From Vibrio sp. YMD68 (lineage in GTDB: Bacteria; Pseudomonadota; Gammaproteobacteria; Enterobacterales; Vibrionaceae), in contig NZ_CP124614.1 in assembly GCF_029958905.1 (NCBI RefSeq), forward strand, positions 1,550,001 through 1,614,000: a stretch of DNA of 64,000 nt. The letters run 5' to 3'. Position 1 is the stretch's first letter. The number at the start of each line of letters is the position of its first letter. The notes under the pieces are model-generated. The model was not told where the DNA came from, did no database searches, and saw only the letters and a program-made list of their open reading frames with translations. The position numbers and the translations under genes are program-made. This document shows, in pieces, positions 52,957-63,159 of this stretch.

Positions 52957-54427
52957 AAAACTAACGCTCTCCCAATTAGAGCAGTACCTATCAAAAGCAG
53001 CATGGATCTTAAAAGGCCCTGTTGATGCATCAGATTTCAAAGTATACATTTTCCCATTGTTGTTCTTTAAACGTATCTCAGACGTTTACGATGAAGAGTA
53101 CCGCGTTGCGCTAGAAGAGTCTGGCGGCGATGAAGAGTACGCATCAATGCCGGAAATGCACCGTTTTGAGATTCCAACGGGTTGCCACTGGCGCGATGTG
53201 CGTGAAACAACAACCAATGTTGGTATCACGATTGAAGATGCACTGCGCGGTATCGAGCAAGCAAACCAAGAGTACCTATATGGTATTTTTGGCGATGCCC
53301 AATGGAGTAATAAAAACAAGCTTTCTGATGAACTGCTCATCAACTTAGTAGAGCATTTCTCTCAACATACGTTGGGCAATCAAAATGTTGCACCAGATAT
53401 GCTGGGTAATGCTTACGAGTATCTAATTAAGCACTTTGCTGATTTAACCAATAAGAAAGCAGGGGAGTTCTATACCCCTCGTTCGGTCGTTCATCTATTA
53501 GGTATGATCTTGGACCCTCATGAGGGCGAAACTATCTATGATCCGGCTTGTGGAACGGGCGGTATGTTGCTTGAGTGTGTTGATCACCTAAAAGACAACA
53601 AAGAAGACTATCGTACACTTAAACTGTTTGGACAAGAGAAGAATCTAACATCTAGCTCTATCGCAAGAATGAACATGTTCCTGCATGGCATTGAGGACTT
53701 TGAAATCCTACGTGGCGACACCTTACGTCACCCTGCATTCTTTGAAGCTGACGGCCTTAAAACCTTCGACTGTGTGATTGCCAACCCACCGTTCTCTCTA
53801 AAAGACTGGGGCTCAGAAAACTGGGCTAATGATCCTTACGGTCGAAATATTGCTGGCGTGCCACCAAAAGGCAATGGTGACATGGCATGGGTGCAGCACA
53901 TGGTTAAGTCCATGAATAGCACTGGCCGTATGACAGTTGTACTTCCTCATGGCGCACTATTTAGAAAAGCAGCCGAAGGTAAGATTCGCAAGCAATTATT
54001 AGAGCAAGACATGTTAGAAGCCGTTATAGGCTTAGGCCCTAACGTGTTCTACGGTACCCAGCTTGCTGCCTGTGTCATGGTATTCAAACAAAATAAACCA
54101 GCCGATAAAAAAGGTAAGGTGATGTTTATTGATGCATCAGACCAAATTAGAGTAGGTCGTGCTCAAAACTTCCTAGAGCCTAATCACGTACAGCAGATTT
54201 ACGATTGGTATCACAATTATCAAGACGTAGAGAACTACGTCAAAGTCGCTTCAATGGATGAGCTGGCTGAAAACGACTACAACCTCAACATTCCGTTGTA
54301 TGTCGAGAAGATCATTGAAGACAACCTACCATCAGTTGAAGAGGCAATGGCAGATCTGAAGCAAGCTTGGCAAGAGAGCCTTGATGCAGAAGAGAAGTTT
54401 AAACAAGTATTGAAGAGTTTCTTATAA
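52949..54427 (+). CDS. hsdM: Type I modification subunit HsdM1 (NPPF)
   Basis: 492 residues. N-terminal HsdM helical domain (YLSKAAWILKGPVDASDFK), SAM motif I YDPACGTGGMLLECV near residue 199, DxFG-type LKLFGQE, and catalytic motif IV CVIANPPFSLKDWG near 277. A C-terminal helix (AWQESLDAEEKFKQVLKSFL) should contact HsdS. It is the first of two full methylase subunits in this operon; the other, 1.3 kb on, is only moderately similar. All motifs look active. It directly follows the HTH gene and precedes a nuclease-like gene with no gap. Confidence 0.9.
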   Translation: MTEKLTLSQLEQYLSKAAWILKGPVDASDFKVYIFPLLFFKRISDVYDEEYRVALEESGGDEEYASMPEMHRFEIPTGCHWRDVRETTTNVGITIEDALRGIEQANQEYLYGIFGDAQWSNKNKLSDELLINLVEHFSQHTLGNQNVAPDMLGNAYEYLIKHFADLTNKKAGEFYTPRSVVHLLGMILDPHEGETIYDPACGTGGMLLECVDHLKDNKEDYRTLKLFGQEKNLTSSSIARMNMFLHGIEDFEILRGDTLRHPAFFEADGLKTFDCVIANPPFSLKDWGSENWANDPYGRNIAGVPPKGNGDMAWVQHMVKSMNSTGRMTVVLPHGALFRKAAEGKIRKQLLEQDMLEAVIGLGPNVFYGTQLAACVMVFKQNKPADKKGKVMFIDASDQIRVGRAQNFLEPNHVQQIYDWYHNYQDVENYVKVASMDELAENDYNLNIPLYVEKIIEDNLPSVEEAMADLKQAWQESLDAEEKFKQVLKSFL

Positions 54428-55741
54428 ATGAATAAGCACCTTAATATCTTCAAAACTTACACTGATACCAATAGAAGTTATCAGCTGGAGAATGATCTAA
54501 CGAGAGCGTTAGCTATCTGCTTTCAGGAAGATCCTTTGTTCTTTCATGAAGTCCTCAAAACCATTATTGCTGACACCAACTTATACAATCAGTTATTTGA
54601 AGACCTTGATGGCGAAATGACTATCAACATTGAGATCCAAAAGCAAACCAGCAAAATTGATGAGTTTTCTAATGTATTTGCCGTAACATTAAGCGAAAGC
54701 GAGATGTCAGATTTCTGGGCACAAACACATACTGAAAAGTACGACCCTATCTGTGACCTTGTAATAACTATAAATAATGACGTGCTGATTGTTATCGAAG
54801 CTAAAAGAGACAATATTGATTGTACTGCTCAGCTTTATAACCAAGTGCTCAATATCTTCAATAGCCAAGAGAAAAACCTCGAAGAATATAAATCGTCCGT
54901 TAAGCCATTTGATTTGAACTGGAAAAAACTAATGGCAATAGCCATCAAAATTGCCAGTTTCCAAAAAACGACCAGCAATAGTAACCGTTTCTTAATAGAT
55001 TTTATCAAGCTTGTAAGAGGCCATAACCATACTTGGCTTCCAGAAACACCGTTAGCGTCACTAAAGTCACCAAATGAAAAAGCAATCTATAGGCGTTTAG
55101 AGTCAGCACTAGTCGAATTAACTAAGAAAGAAGAAAATATTAAGGTGCTTTCATACGGTGATCGTCTTGGCACTGACTTTTCACAAAGCTGGGCCAATGA
55201 GCTGCTTTTTGAAGTTGACTCAAAGACTGGTGATATTGAGGTGTCCATTTACCCAGGTAATACCAAAGGCCAAGGCTACGCGCTTTTTCATAAGCCAACT
55301 GCATTTAGCAAACAGTTAGAAATCTTAGGTAAGTCATACTCAATCACAGAAGACTACCATATCAAATTTATGGGTCAGTCATACATTACCGGGCTGTGGC
55401 TAAATAGTGATGCCTTCAAAGGGCAGCTTTACACCAGTGAAAACTTCTACAACCACACTGGTCGAATTAAAAGAGAGCAATGGCCAGTAGTCGAAGAGTT
55501 ACTAGACCAACATCTTAATATTGATTGGCGCACTCAAGCTCATTGGCAAGAGAATATTATAGATTCAAATAGAACAGTGTTTAATATGGCATTTGGTTAT
55601 CACATTACCATCACAGTCCCATTTGCGAACTTAGCCTCTATTGACAAGTCTCAGAATGATTTAATGCCACTAAGCAACTTCTTACATGAGATATACAAAG
55701 CGTTTGAAGCAAATCTAATACAAGAGGTAATTAACGCATGA
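54428..55741 (+). CDS. PD-(D/E)xK nuclease-like protein between two hsdM genes
   Basis: 437 residues. The region YDPICDLVITINNDVLIVIE followed by AKRDN (residues about 105-126) has the D ... ExK order of PD-(D/E)xK nucleases; a Gln/Asn-rich helix (AQLYNQVLNIF) follows, as in many such folds. The C-terminal half is an alpha/beta region with QGYALFHKPTAFSKQLEILG and no family I recognise. Start ATG 54428 abuts the hsdM1 stop; the end overlaps hsdM2 by 4 bases. Placement suggests an accessory nuclease or antirestriction/anti-phage effector tied to the modification genes. Confidence 0.65.
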   Translation: MNKHLNIFKTYTDTNRSYQLENDLTRALAICFQEDPLFFHEVLKTIIADTNLYNQLFEDLDGEMTINIEIQKQTSKIDEFSNVFAVTLSESEMSDFWAQTHTEKYDPICDLVITINNDVLIVIEAKRDNIDCTAQLYNQVLNIFNSQEKNLEEYKSSVKPFDLNWKKLMAIAIKIASFQKTTSNSNRFLIDFIKLVRGHNHTWLPETPLASLKSPNEKAIYRRLESALVELTKKEENIKVLSYGDRLGTDFSQSWANELLFEVDSKTGDIEVSIYPGNTKGQGYALFHKPTAFSKQLEILGKSYSITEDYHIKFMGQSYITGLWLNSDAFKGQLYTSENFYNHTGRIKREQWPVVEELLDQHLNIDWRTQAHWQENIIDSNRTVFNMAFGYHITITVPFANLASIDKSQNDLMPLSNFLHEIYKAFEANLIQEVINA

Positions 55742-57201
55742 TGACCCAACAAGATTTAGAAAAGTACCTCTGGGGCGCTGCGACTACGTTACGTGGCACA
55801 ATCGATGCGGGTGATTACAAGCAGTACATCTTCCCGCTTATGTTCTTTAAGCGTATATCAGATGTATACGACGAAGAGTTTGAAAACGCGCTAGCAGAAA
55901 GCGATGGTGATTTAGAATATGCCGCCTTTGCCGAAAATCACCACTTCCAAGTACCAGACGGTGCTCACTGGAACGATGTACGTGAAACCACCGTTAACAT
56001 TGGTTTAGCCCTACAAAACGCTATGCGCGCTATTGAGAAGGCTAACCCAGATACTTTAGAAGGTATTTTTGGTGATGCAAGTTGGACCAATAAAGACCGT
56101 CTTTCTGATGCCATGCTCACCAACTTAATTGAGCATTATTCACAGCACACACTTGATTTAAAAAATGTACCTGACGACAAGCTAGGTAATGCTTACGAGT
56201 ACCTAATTAAAGAGTTTGCTGACGATAGCGGCCATACCGCAGCAGAGTTTTATACCAACCGTACCGTGGTTAAATTAATGACCATGATAATGGACCCACA
56301 ACCAGGCGAGTCAGTGTACGACCCTACCTGTGGTTCGGGTGGTTTATTACTTAACTGTGCTTTGCATCTTAAAGATGAAGGCAAAGAATACCGCACTCTT
56401 AAATTATACGGCCAAGAGATTAACCTATTAACCTCAGCCATTGCCCGTATGAACATGTTTATGCATGGCATTGAAGAGTTCGATATTGTTCGTGGTAATA
56501 CCTTAAGTAACCCAGGTTTACTTGAAAATGACGAGTTGAAAAAGTTCAATGTTATTCTCGCTAACCCGCCATATTCAATAAAATCATGGGACCGAAAAGC
56601 CTTTGAAAGTGATCCTTATGGTCGAAATGTATGGGGTACACCTCCACAAGGCTGTGCAGATTACGCCTTTCAGCAACATATTCAAAAGAGTCTTGATTTA
56701 GATAATGGTCGTTCCATTTCGCTTTGGCCACACGGTATTTTATTCCGAGATGCCGAAACAGAAATGCGCAGAAAAATGATTGAGCAAGACCAAGTTGAAT
56801 GTGTCATTGGTCTTGGTCCAAACCTCTTTTATAACTCGCCTATGGAAGCTTGTTTGTTAATAACTAAAACAAATAAAGAGGAAAGTAAAAAAGGCAAAGT
56901 ACTGATCATTAATGCCGTGAAAGAAGTAAGACAAGACAAGAACATTGCCTACCTAGAGCAGAGTCATATTGACCGTATTTATAATGCTTATCAAAATTAT
57001 GCTGATGAAGATGGTTTTAGCAAAGTCGTTACCATAGACGAAGTGCTTAAGCATAAAGCCAGTTTAAATATGGCACTTTATGTCAGTAATGTTGATAGCA
57101 GTAAAGTACAAATATCATTAGATGATGCACTAACTAACTGGAAAACATCATCAGAGAAGCTATTAAACAGCATGGATCAGTTATTTAAGGAATTAGGTTA
57201 A
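55738..57201 (+). CDS. hsdM: Type I modification subunit HsdM2 (NPPY)
   Basis: 487 residues, same architecture as HsdM1: LEKYLWGAATTLRGTIDAGD, SAM motif YDPTCGSGGLLLNCALHL near residue 195, motif IV VILANPPYSIKSW near 273, and a C-terminal helix. Diverged sequence (for example GSGG against GTGG, NPPY against NPPF) shows that it is an old paralogue, not a recent duplication. hsdS follows with no gap, so this subunit is probably the partner in the classic M2S complex. Confidence 0.92.
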   Translation: MMTQQDLEKYLWGAATTLRGTIDAGDYKQYIFPLMFFKRISDVYDEEFENALAESDGDLEYAAFAENHHFQVPDGAHWNDVRETTVNIGLALQNAMRAIEKANPDTLEGIFGDASWTNKDRLSDAMLTNLIEHYSQHTLDLKNVPDDKLGNAYEYLIKEFADDSGHTAAEFYTNRTVVKLMTMIMDPQPGESVYDPTCGSGGLLLNCALHLKDEGKEYRTLKLYGQEINLLTSAIARMNMFMHGIEEFDIVRGNTLSNPGLLENDELKKFNVILANPPYSIKSWDRKAFESDPYGRNVWGTPPQGCADYAFQQHIQKSLDLDNGRSISLWPHGILFRDAETEMRRKMIEQDQVECVIGLGPNLFYNSPMEACLLITKTNKEESKKGKVLIINAVKEVRQDKNIAYLEQSHIDRIYNAYQNYADEDGFSKVVTIDEVLKHKASLNMALYVSNVDSSKVQISLDDALTNWKTSSEKLLNSMDQLFKELG

Positions 57202-58347
57202 ATGTCAGATGTAAAAATTGATCTAAATAATTTGGATAAGTCCAATTGGAAAACTTATCGTTTTGATGAAATTGCTAAAAATATTTCTGAGCGGGTTGAT
57301 CCGAACAATACCGACTTAAAAGTATATATTGGCCTTGAACATATTGATTCTGAATCACTGCATATCAAGCGTCATGGTACACCTGATGATGTAAACGGTA
57401 CTAAATTAAAGTTCTACAAAGGTGACATAATCTTTGGTCGCCGTCGTGCTTATCAGCGCAAAGCAGGTATTGCTACTTGGGATGGCTTTTGTTCAGCCCA
57501 TGCTTTGGTGCTTAGGGCTAATCCCGATGTAATAGACCCAGAATTATTCCCATTTTTTTTACACTCTGATTTGTTCATGAATCGGGCGATTGATATTTCT
57601 GTGGGCTCGTTATCGCCAACCATTAATTGGGGAACGTTAAAGCATCAAGAATTTCTTGTTCCACCAAAGGAAATCCAAGCAAACTTCATAAAGTTATTAT
57701 CTACGATGGACTGCGCTATTCAAAAACATAAAAATACTATTTCGGCATTGAAAACTGCAAAGAAATCAAAGTTAAAATCATATTTTTCAAATGAAATAGA
57801 ATATAAACAAATTAGAGATATTGGTGAAATTGTCACAGGTTCAACGCCTTCAACTAAAAAAGAAGAGTATTGGGGGGAGGATTTTCAATTTGTAACACCC
57901 GCAGACATTTCAGATGATACTTTTTATGTGCTAGATACAGAAAGGAAGATTACTGGCCAAGGCTTATCTGTTTCGAGAGAAATTCCTGCCGATAGTTTAA
58001 TGGTAGTTTGCATTGCATCTATTGGTAAATTAGCAATATCACAAGAAAAGTGTGGAACAAATCAACAAATCAACACAATTATTCCTAATGATGGAATAGA
58101 GGTTAAATATTTGTACGAGGTATTAGAACTTTTCAACGAGTTAATTACATCTAAAGCAGCAAAGTCAGTTGTACCAATTTTAAACAAAGGTGATTTTGGA
58201 TTAATAAAAATACCAATTCTTAAACCTGATTTAAGAAAGCAGTTATTAAAAGAAACTGAATATTTTGACAACTGTATTCAAAACTCAACATTAAATATAA
58301 AGAATAGTGAACAACTACATATAAGTATTTTAAATAAGGTGTTTTAG
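57202..58347 (+). CDS. hsdS: Type I specificity subunit HsdS
   Basis: 381 residues with two target-recognition domains. TRD1 runs from NWKTYRFDEIAKNISERVDP to LSPTINWGTLKHQEFLVPP (about 12-155); a conserved coiled-coil spacer (LLSTMDCAIQKHKNTISALK) follows; TRD2 runs from RDIGEIVTGSTPSTKKEEYWG to NKGDFGLIKIPILKPDL; then a second, shorter helix. It decides the bipartite DNA target of both methylation and restriction. The full two-TRD length makes a functional subunit likely. Confidence 0.92.
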   Translation: MSDVKIDLNNLDKSNWKTYRFDEIAKNISERVDPNNTDLKVYIGLEHIDSESLHIKRHGTPDDVNGTKLKFYKGDIIFGRRRAYQRKAGIATWDGFCSAHALVLRANPDVIDPELFPFFLHSDLFMNRAIDISVGSLSPTINWGTLKHQEFLVPPKEIQANFIKLLSTMDCAIQKHKNTISALKTAKKSKLKSYFSNEIEYKQIRDIGEIVTGSTPSTKKEEYWGEDFQFVTPADISDDTFYVLDTERKITGQGLSVSREIPADSLMVVCIASIGKLAISQEKCGTNQQINTIIPNDGIEVKYLYEVLELFNELITSKAAKSVVPILNKGDFGLIKIPILKPDLRKQLLKETEYFDNCIQNSTLNIKNSEQLHISILNKVF

Positions 58348-58349
58348 GT

Positions 58350-61346
58350 ATGGGATTTACCGAATTGAATAGTGTGGAACACTACATCATCCATCAAATG
58401 ACAGGCGTTAACTTAAACGACCCTCATGGTAAGAATGAAGTTTCAGAGCCAAAGCCAAAAACGTTTGGAGTGCATTGGCAATTTCAATCACCAGAGCAAC
58501 TAGGTCGTGGTGTTAACGAGGTTTTAGTTGAATCTGAATTAGTTAAGGCGTTAATTCGCCTTAATCCAGAGATTGAAGCTAACCCCAATTTGGCTGATGA
58601 AGTAATACATAAACTCCGTGCTATTTTAATTTCGGTAAATCAAGTTGGCTTAGTAAAAGCCAATGAAGAGTTTTTCGCTTGGATGACAGGCGAAAAAACC
58701 ATGCCGTTTGGCGAAAACAATCGCCATGTACCGGTTAAATTAATCGACTTTGAAGATTTAACCCGTAACGACTATGTGGTAACTAACCAGTTCCGTATTC
58801 ATCACAGGGAAACCAAAATACCTGATGTGGTATTAATGATTAACGGTATTCCGGTAGTGGTGGGTGAAGCGAAAACACCCATTCGACCCTCAGTTAGTTG
58901 GTTAGATGGTGCTCATGAAGTACACAGCATTTATGAAAATGCTGTACCTCAATTATTTGTGCCCAATATCTTATCTTTTGCTACTGAAGGCAAAGAGTTG
59001 TTCTATGGCGCAATCCGTTGTCCATTAGAGTTCTGGGCCCCTTGGCGCACTGAAGAAGACGATGATTCAAAAGGCATCGGCCAAGTATCAAAAGCCCTTG
59101 GGCTAACCGAAATTGGTAAAGAACTCATTGATTTATTAAGCCCTGTGCGCTTACTCGATATCATGCGTAACTTCTCATTGTTTACCACTAATAAAAAGAA
59201 GCAGCGTATTAAGGTTATCCCTCGCTTTCAGCAGTATGAAGGTGCCAATAAAATTGTTGAGCGTGTCATTGAGGGCAAGATCAAGAAGGGCTTGATTTGG
59301 CACTTCCAAGGTTCAGGTAAGTCTTTGTTAATGGTGTTTGCGGCACAAAAACTTCGCCGTGCTGCACAGCTTAAAAGCCCAACCGTTATTGTACTGGTAG
59401 ATAGAACCGATTTAGATACCCAAATTAGCGGGACATTTAATGCCGCTGATGTCGCTAATGTGGAATCAACCGATAGCATTAAAGAATTACAACGAATGCT
59501 AGAACGGGATAGCCGTAAGATCATTATCTCAATGATCCACAAGTTCCGCGATGCTAAACCCAACATGAATACCCGTGAAAATATTATTGTACTGGTGGAT
59601 GAAGCGCACCGAACCCAAGAAGGTGATTTAGGCCGTCAAATGAGAGCTGCCTTACCTAACGCCTTTCTATTTGGTTTAACCGGTACGCCAGTAAATAAAG
59701 CAGATAAAAACACGTTTTGGGCATTTGGTGCAGAGGAAGATCAAGGTGGCTATATGTCGCGTTATACCTTCCATGACTCTATTCGTGACGAAGCAACGCT
59801 GCCACTTCACTTTGAACCACGCCTAGTTGATGTTCACGTAGACAAGGAAGCGTTAGACAAGGCATTTAAAGACTTTAAAGAAAGTGCAGCGCTGAGTGAT
59901 GAAGAAGCCGATGCGCTTAATCAAAAGTCAGCCAAGATGTCAGCCTTCTTAAAATCACCAGAACGTGTAGAAAAGATCGTTGAAGACATCGCTATTCACT
60001 TTATGGATAAAGTCGATCCACATGGTTTTAAAGCCATGATAGTCACACCAGACCGTTATGCTTGTGTTCAATACAAAGAAGAGCTTGATAAGCACTTTGA
60101 TGAGGCTGCAAGTAAGGTCGTGATATCCACCAGTGCCAACGATGATTTAGAATTTAAGCAAAAATGGTCAGTAGACAAAAGCCAACAAGAAAAGCTGGTG
60201 GACGAGTTTAATGACGCTAAATCAGAACTAAAATTCCTGATTGTAACTGCCAAGCTGCTTACTGGTTTCGATGCACCTATCTGTCAAACAATGTATCTCG
60301 ATAAATCCATCAAGGACCATACGCTACTGCAAGCTATCTGTCGTACTAACCGTTTGTACCCAAATAAAACCTTCGGCTGTATTGTCGATTACTTTGGTGT
60401 GTTTGATGATGCAGCGAAAGCACTAGAGTTCGATGAAGAAAGCGTACAACAAGTAATTTCAAACCTCGCTGAGCTTCGTAGTAAATTGCCAAAAGCGATG
60501 CAAGATACCTTGGCTCACTTTGTTGGCGTAGATAGAACCTTAGACGGTTTTGAAGGGCTAGAGGCTGCGCAAAACGCGATAGGGGACAACGATAAGAAAG
60601 ACGCTTTCGCACTCGATTTTAAATACCTATCTAAGCTTTGGGAATCGCTCTCACCAGACAGCGTTCTTGATGAATATAATGAAGACTACAAATGGTTAGC
60701 TCAAGTCTACGAGTCAGTGAAACCTGCATCTGACAATATCGGTAAACTTCTATGGTTAACCCTTGGGGCTCAAACAACACAGTTAATTCACGACAACGTA
60801 CATGTCGGTGATGTACACAACCTAGAAGAGTTTGTTCTCGATGCTGATGTAATTGAAAATATCTTCAATAACCCAGATCCACGCAAAACTAAGCAGTTAG
60901 AAAAAGCCCTAGCTAAGCGCTTTAAAGACCGTGGTGATCTACCAGCATTCAAATCGCTTAGCGAGCGTTTAGAAGAGTTGCGTGACAAAGCAGAGAAGGG
61001 GCTAATTGCCTCAATTGATTTCGTTAAAGAGCTTTGTAAGATTGCGAAAGAAACCGTTCAGGCTGAAAAAGACTTAGACGATGAGCTTCAAGAGAAAACA
61101 CCCAAAGCAGCTTTAACCGATCTTTTCTTAGAGCTCAAAGACGACCAAACACCAGCAGTTGTAGAGCGCATCGTCACCGACATCGATGCCATTGTACGTA
61201 TCGTCCGTTTCCCAGGCTGGCAAAACACCACAGGCGGCGAACGTGAGGTGCAAAAGTCACTACGTAAAGCATTACTCAAATACAAGTTACACACTGACCA
61301 AATCCTGTTTGACAGGGCCTATGGGTACATTAAGGAATATTATTGA
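58350..61346 (+). CDS. hsdR: Type I restriction subunit HsdR
   Basis: 998 residues. Nuclease domain IPDVVLMINGIPVVVGEAKT (PD ... ExK near residues 155-172), then the translocase: Walker A HFQGSGKSLLMVFAA near 320, VDRTDLDTQ, DEAH box VDEAHRTQEGDLG near 415, GLTGTPV, and the second RecA domain with TAKLLTGFDAPICQTMYLDK and QAICRTNRLYP. The C-terminal helices should bind the M2S core. Length agrees with the family (about 1000). It starts 3 bases after hsdS; its stop overlaps the start of the next gene (TGATG). Confidence 0.95.
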   Translation: MGFTELNSVEHYIIHQMTGVNLNDPHGKNEVSEPKPKTFGVHWQFQSPEQLGRGVNEVLVESELVKALIRLNPEIEANPNLADEVIHKLRAILISVNQVGLVKANEEFFAWMTGEKTMPFGENNRHVPVKLIDFEDLTRNDYVVTNQFRIHHRETKIPDVVLMINGIPVVVGEAKTPIRPSVSWLDGAHEVHSIYENAVPQLFVPNILSFATEGKELFYGAIRCPLEFWAPWRTEEDDDSKGIGQVSKALGLTEIGKELIDLLSPVRLLDIMRNFSLFTTNKKKQRIKVIPRFQQYEGANKIVERVIEGKIKKGLIWHFQGSGKSLLMVFAAQKLRRAAQLKSPTVIVLVDRTDLDTQISGTFNAADVANVESTDSIKELQRMLERDSRKIIISMIHKFRDAKPNMNTRENIIVLVDEAHRTQEGDLGRQMRAALPNAFLFGLTGTPVNKADKNTFWAFGAEEDQGGYMSRYTFHDSIRDEATLPLHFEPRLVDVHVDKEALDKAFKDFKESAALSDEEADALNQKSAKMSAFLKSPERVEKIVEDIAIHFMDKVDPHGFKAMIVTPDRYACVQYKEELDKHFDEAASKVVISTSANDDLEFKQKWSVDKSQQEKLVDEFNDAKSELKFLIVTAKLLTGFDAPICQTMYLDKSIKDHTLLQAICRTNRLYPNKTFGCIVDYFGVFDDAAKALEFDEESVQQVISNLAELRSKLPKAMQDTLAHFVGVDRTLDGFEGLEAAQNAIGDNDKKDAFALDFKYLSKLWESLSPDSVLDEYNEDYKWLAQVYESVKPASDNIGKLLWLTLGAQTTQLIHDNVHVGDVHNLEEFVLDADVIENIFNNPDPRKTKQLEKALAKRFKDRGDLPAFKSLSERLEELRDKAEKGLIASIDFVKELCKIAKETVQAEKDLDDELQEKTPKAALTDLFLELKDDQTPAVVERIVTDIDAIVRIVRFPGWQNTTGGEREVQKSLRKALLKYKLHTDQILFDRAYGYIKEYY

Positions 61347-63159
61347 TGGCAACTGTCTCACTCCCTCTACCACCTAATGTTCTTTATCGCCAACCACAGC
61401 AGCTAAAGTTTGACAAAATTGCTACGTTTATAGGCGGGAATGGCTCTGGTAAATCAACGATATTAAAGTCTATCTTTGACGAGAAACTAAAGGGCTCGTT
61501 ATACGAAGAATTTAAGGTAGTGTGTTTTTCGTCTGGTCAAAATGAAAGTTATTCTGAGCGCTTTGCTCATTATTTAAATACAGAACGTAAAGATAAAAGA
61601 GCACTAAACTTAGATTGTTTCTACTATGACAAGTCGCTGGCAAAGCTACTAATATTTTTATCTACTACTGGTGATCAAAATGGCTTGGTCCGCAAATTCT
61701 TACGACATAACGGTTATGTTACTGAAAGTGAATTTGAAGAAGATGATTCAACAAAAATTTCTTTTGATATTAAAGTTGATAAAGCATATGTGAGCTTGGT
61801 AGAGCAAGCTCAAAAAGAAGAAGATAATGGCAACAGTGATGTTATTACCAACAAGGCTTATCATCTAACTCTAAGCAACTTTATTAACACTTTAGTGGAT
61901 GATAGTTATGATTTTAGTCAACCTCTAGATCTGAAAACGATTCAGTTATCTCAAAGTGAGTTATCCAAGGTGTCTTTTGAGACTGATGAGCATACCTCTT
62001 TTGATTCAAAAATCATGTTCTTTACACAAGCCGCTGATAACGATTACTTTGTTGTTAAAAAAGTTTCAACTTTGAATTTTTGAAAGTGAACGGTTCCTCA
62101 GACGAAGAAAGTAAGCCATTACGCTTGGAGGATTTGAGCGATGGTGAATACCAACTACTTTTTCTGTATGCTTTAGTTGATCTTTTTGACAGAGAAAATA
62201 CTTTGTTTTTGTTTGATGAAGCAGATTCTCATCTCCATTATAAAAATATCGACCATTTATGGGCCACATTCAATAAAATAAGTGGTAGAGCTCTGACCAC
62301 CACTCACTTAATAGATTCAATATCTAAATCTGGCATAGATAAGCTTAAGGTTGTTGAGAAAGGTGAAATAAAATCGGGAGAAAAAATAAGCTACCTTGCA
62401 TCTCGACTTAAAGAATTATCAGAAATCAATAATACACAACTTAAAGCAATGTCGATCGCAGAAAATATTGTTTTTATGGATGATGAAGATGATTGGATTA
62501 TTTTCAAGCAATTAGCTATAAGAAAATTAGCTGAAACAGAAGAACAAATAACCCAAATGAGTTCTTTTCTTAATAAGTTCATAGTTATAAAGCAAGAATC
62601 GGGTTTTGAAAAAGATGCTCAAGCATTTGGTCATGCAAAGATAAAAAGACTTGATAATTTTGTAGGCTATTTGGAAGGGCATTTACACAATACAAAGAAC
62701 GTGTATCTAATATGTGATAGGGATGAGTACCTTTTGAATAATATTGGTACTGAAAAATGTAACCTGTTAGTTCAAAACAATGGTACTCAAAAATTCAATA
62801 AGAACAAACTGACGTCTCATTTGCTTTCTTGGAAAAGAAGAGAAATCAAGCATTACTTGGTTAGCCCAACAGCACTTGCGAACACTGTTGACGATCTTAA
62901 TGATAGGTTTGATTTAGGTGCTAGAACGAGGCTATCTGAAGGAAAAACGGGTGATTACGATACTAGTGGAAAATATAACGATAAGTTAGCATCAATTGAA
63001 TCTATCTTGATTAAAGATATAATCGATCCTTATGTCAAAGTTGAGGTTGGTTTTTGTCCTAATAAGACACAAGATTTTGTTAACCGAATACCTAAAGAAG
63101 AAATCAGTGAAGACATTGTAGATATGTACAATTATTTGGTGAAAACTAATGAACAATAA
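61346..63159 (+). pseudogene. ABC ATPase with DUF4435/Toprim-like C-terminus, split by a frameshift
   Basis: Two overlapping frames form one protein. Frame 1 (61346-62083, 245 residues) has Walker A FIGGNGSGKSTILKS near residue 30. Frame 2 (62080-63159) has the ABC signature LEDLSDGEYQLLFLYAL, Walker B TLFLFDEADSHLH and H-loop LTTTHLID, then a DUF4435-like C-terminus with VFMDDEDDWIIFKQLA and VYLICDRDEYLL. Neither half is a complete ATPase alone. Adding one A to the A6 run at 62057-62062 joins them (about 604 residues, reading VVKKSFNFEFLKVNG). ATPase plus DUF4435 recalls AriA/AriB of the PARIS defence system, where fused versions are known; alternatively it belongs to the type I operon. Confidence 0.75.

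Noticed and set aside
52949..57201. Recent duplication or assembly duplication of hsdM
   Set aside because: The two genes differ throughout, including SAM and catalytic motifs, so they are old paralogues.
62077..62083. Programmed -1 frameshift heptamer at the ATPase frame change
   Set aside because: No X XXY YYZ heptamer in the correct phase is present; the A6 run next to it is a simpler cause.
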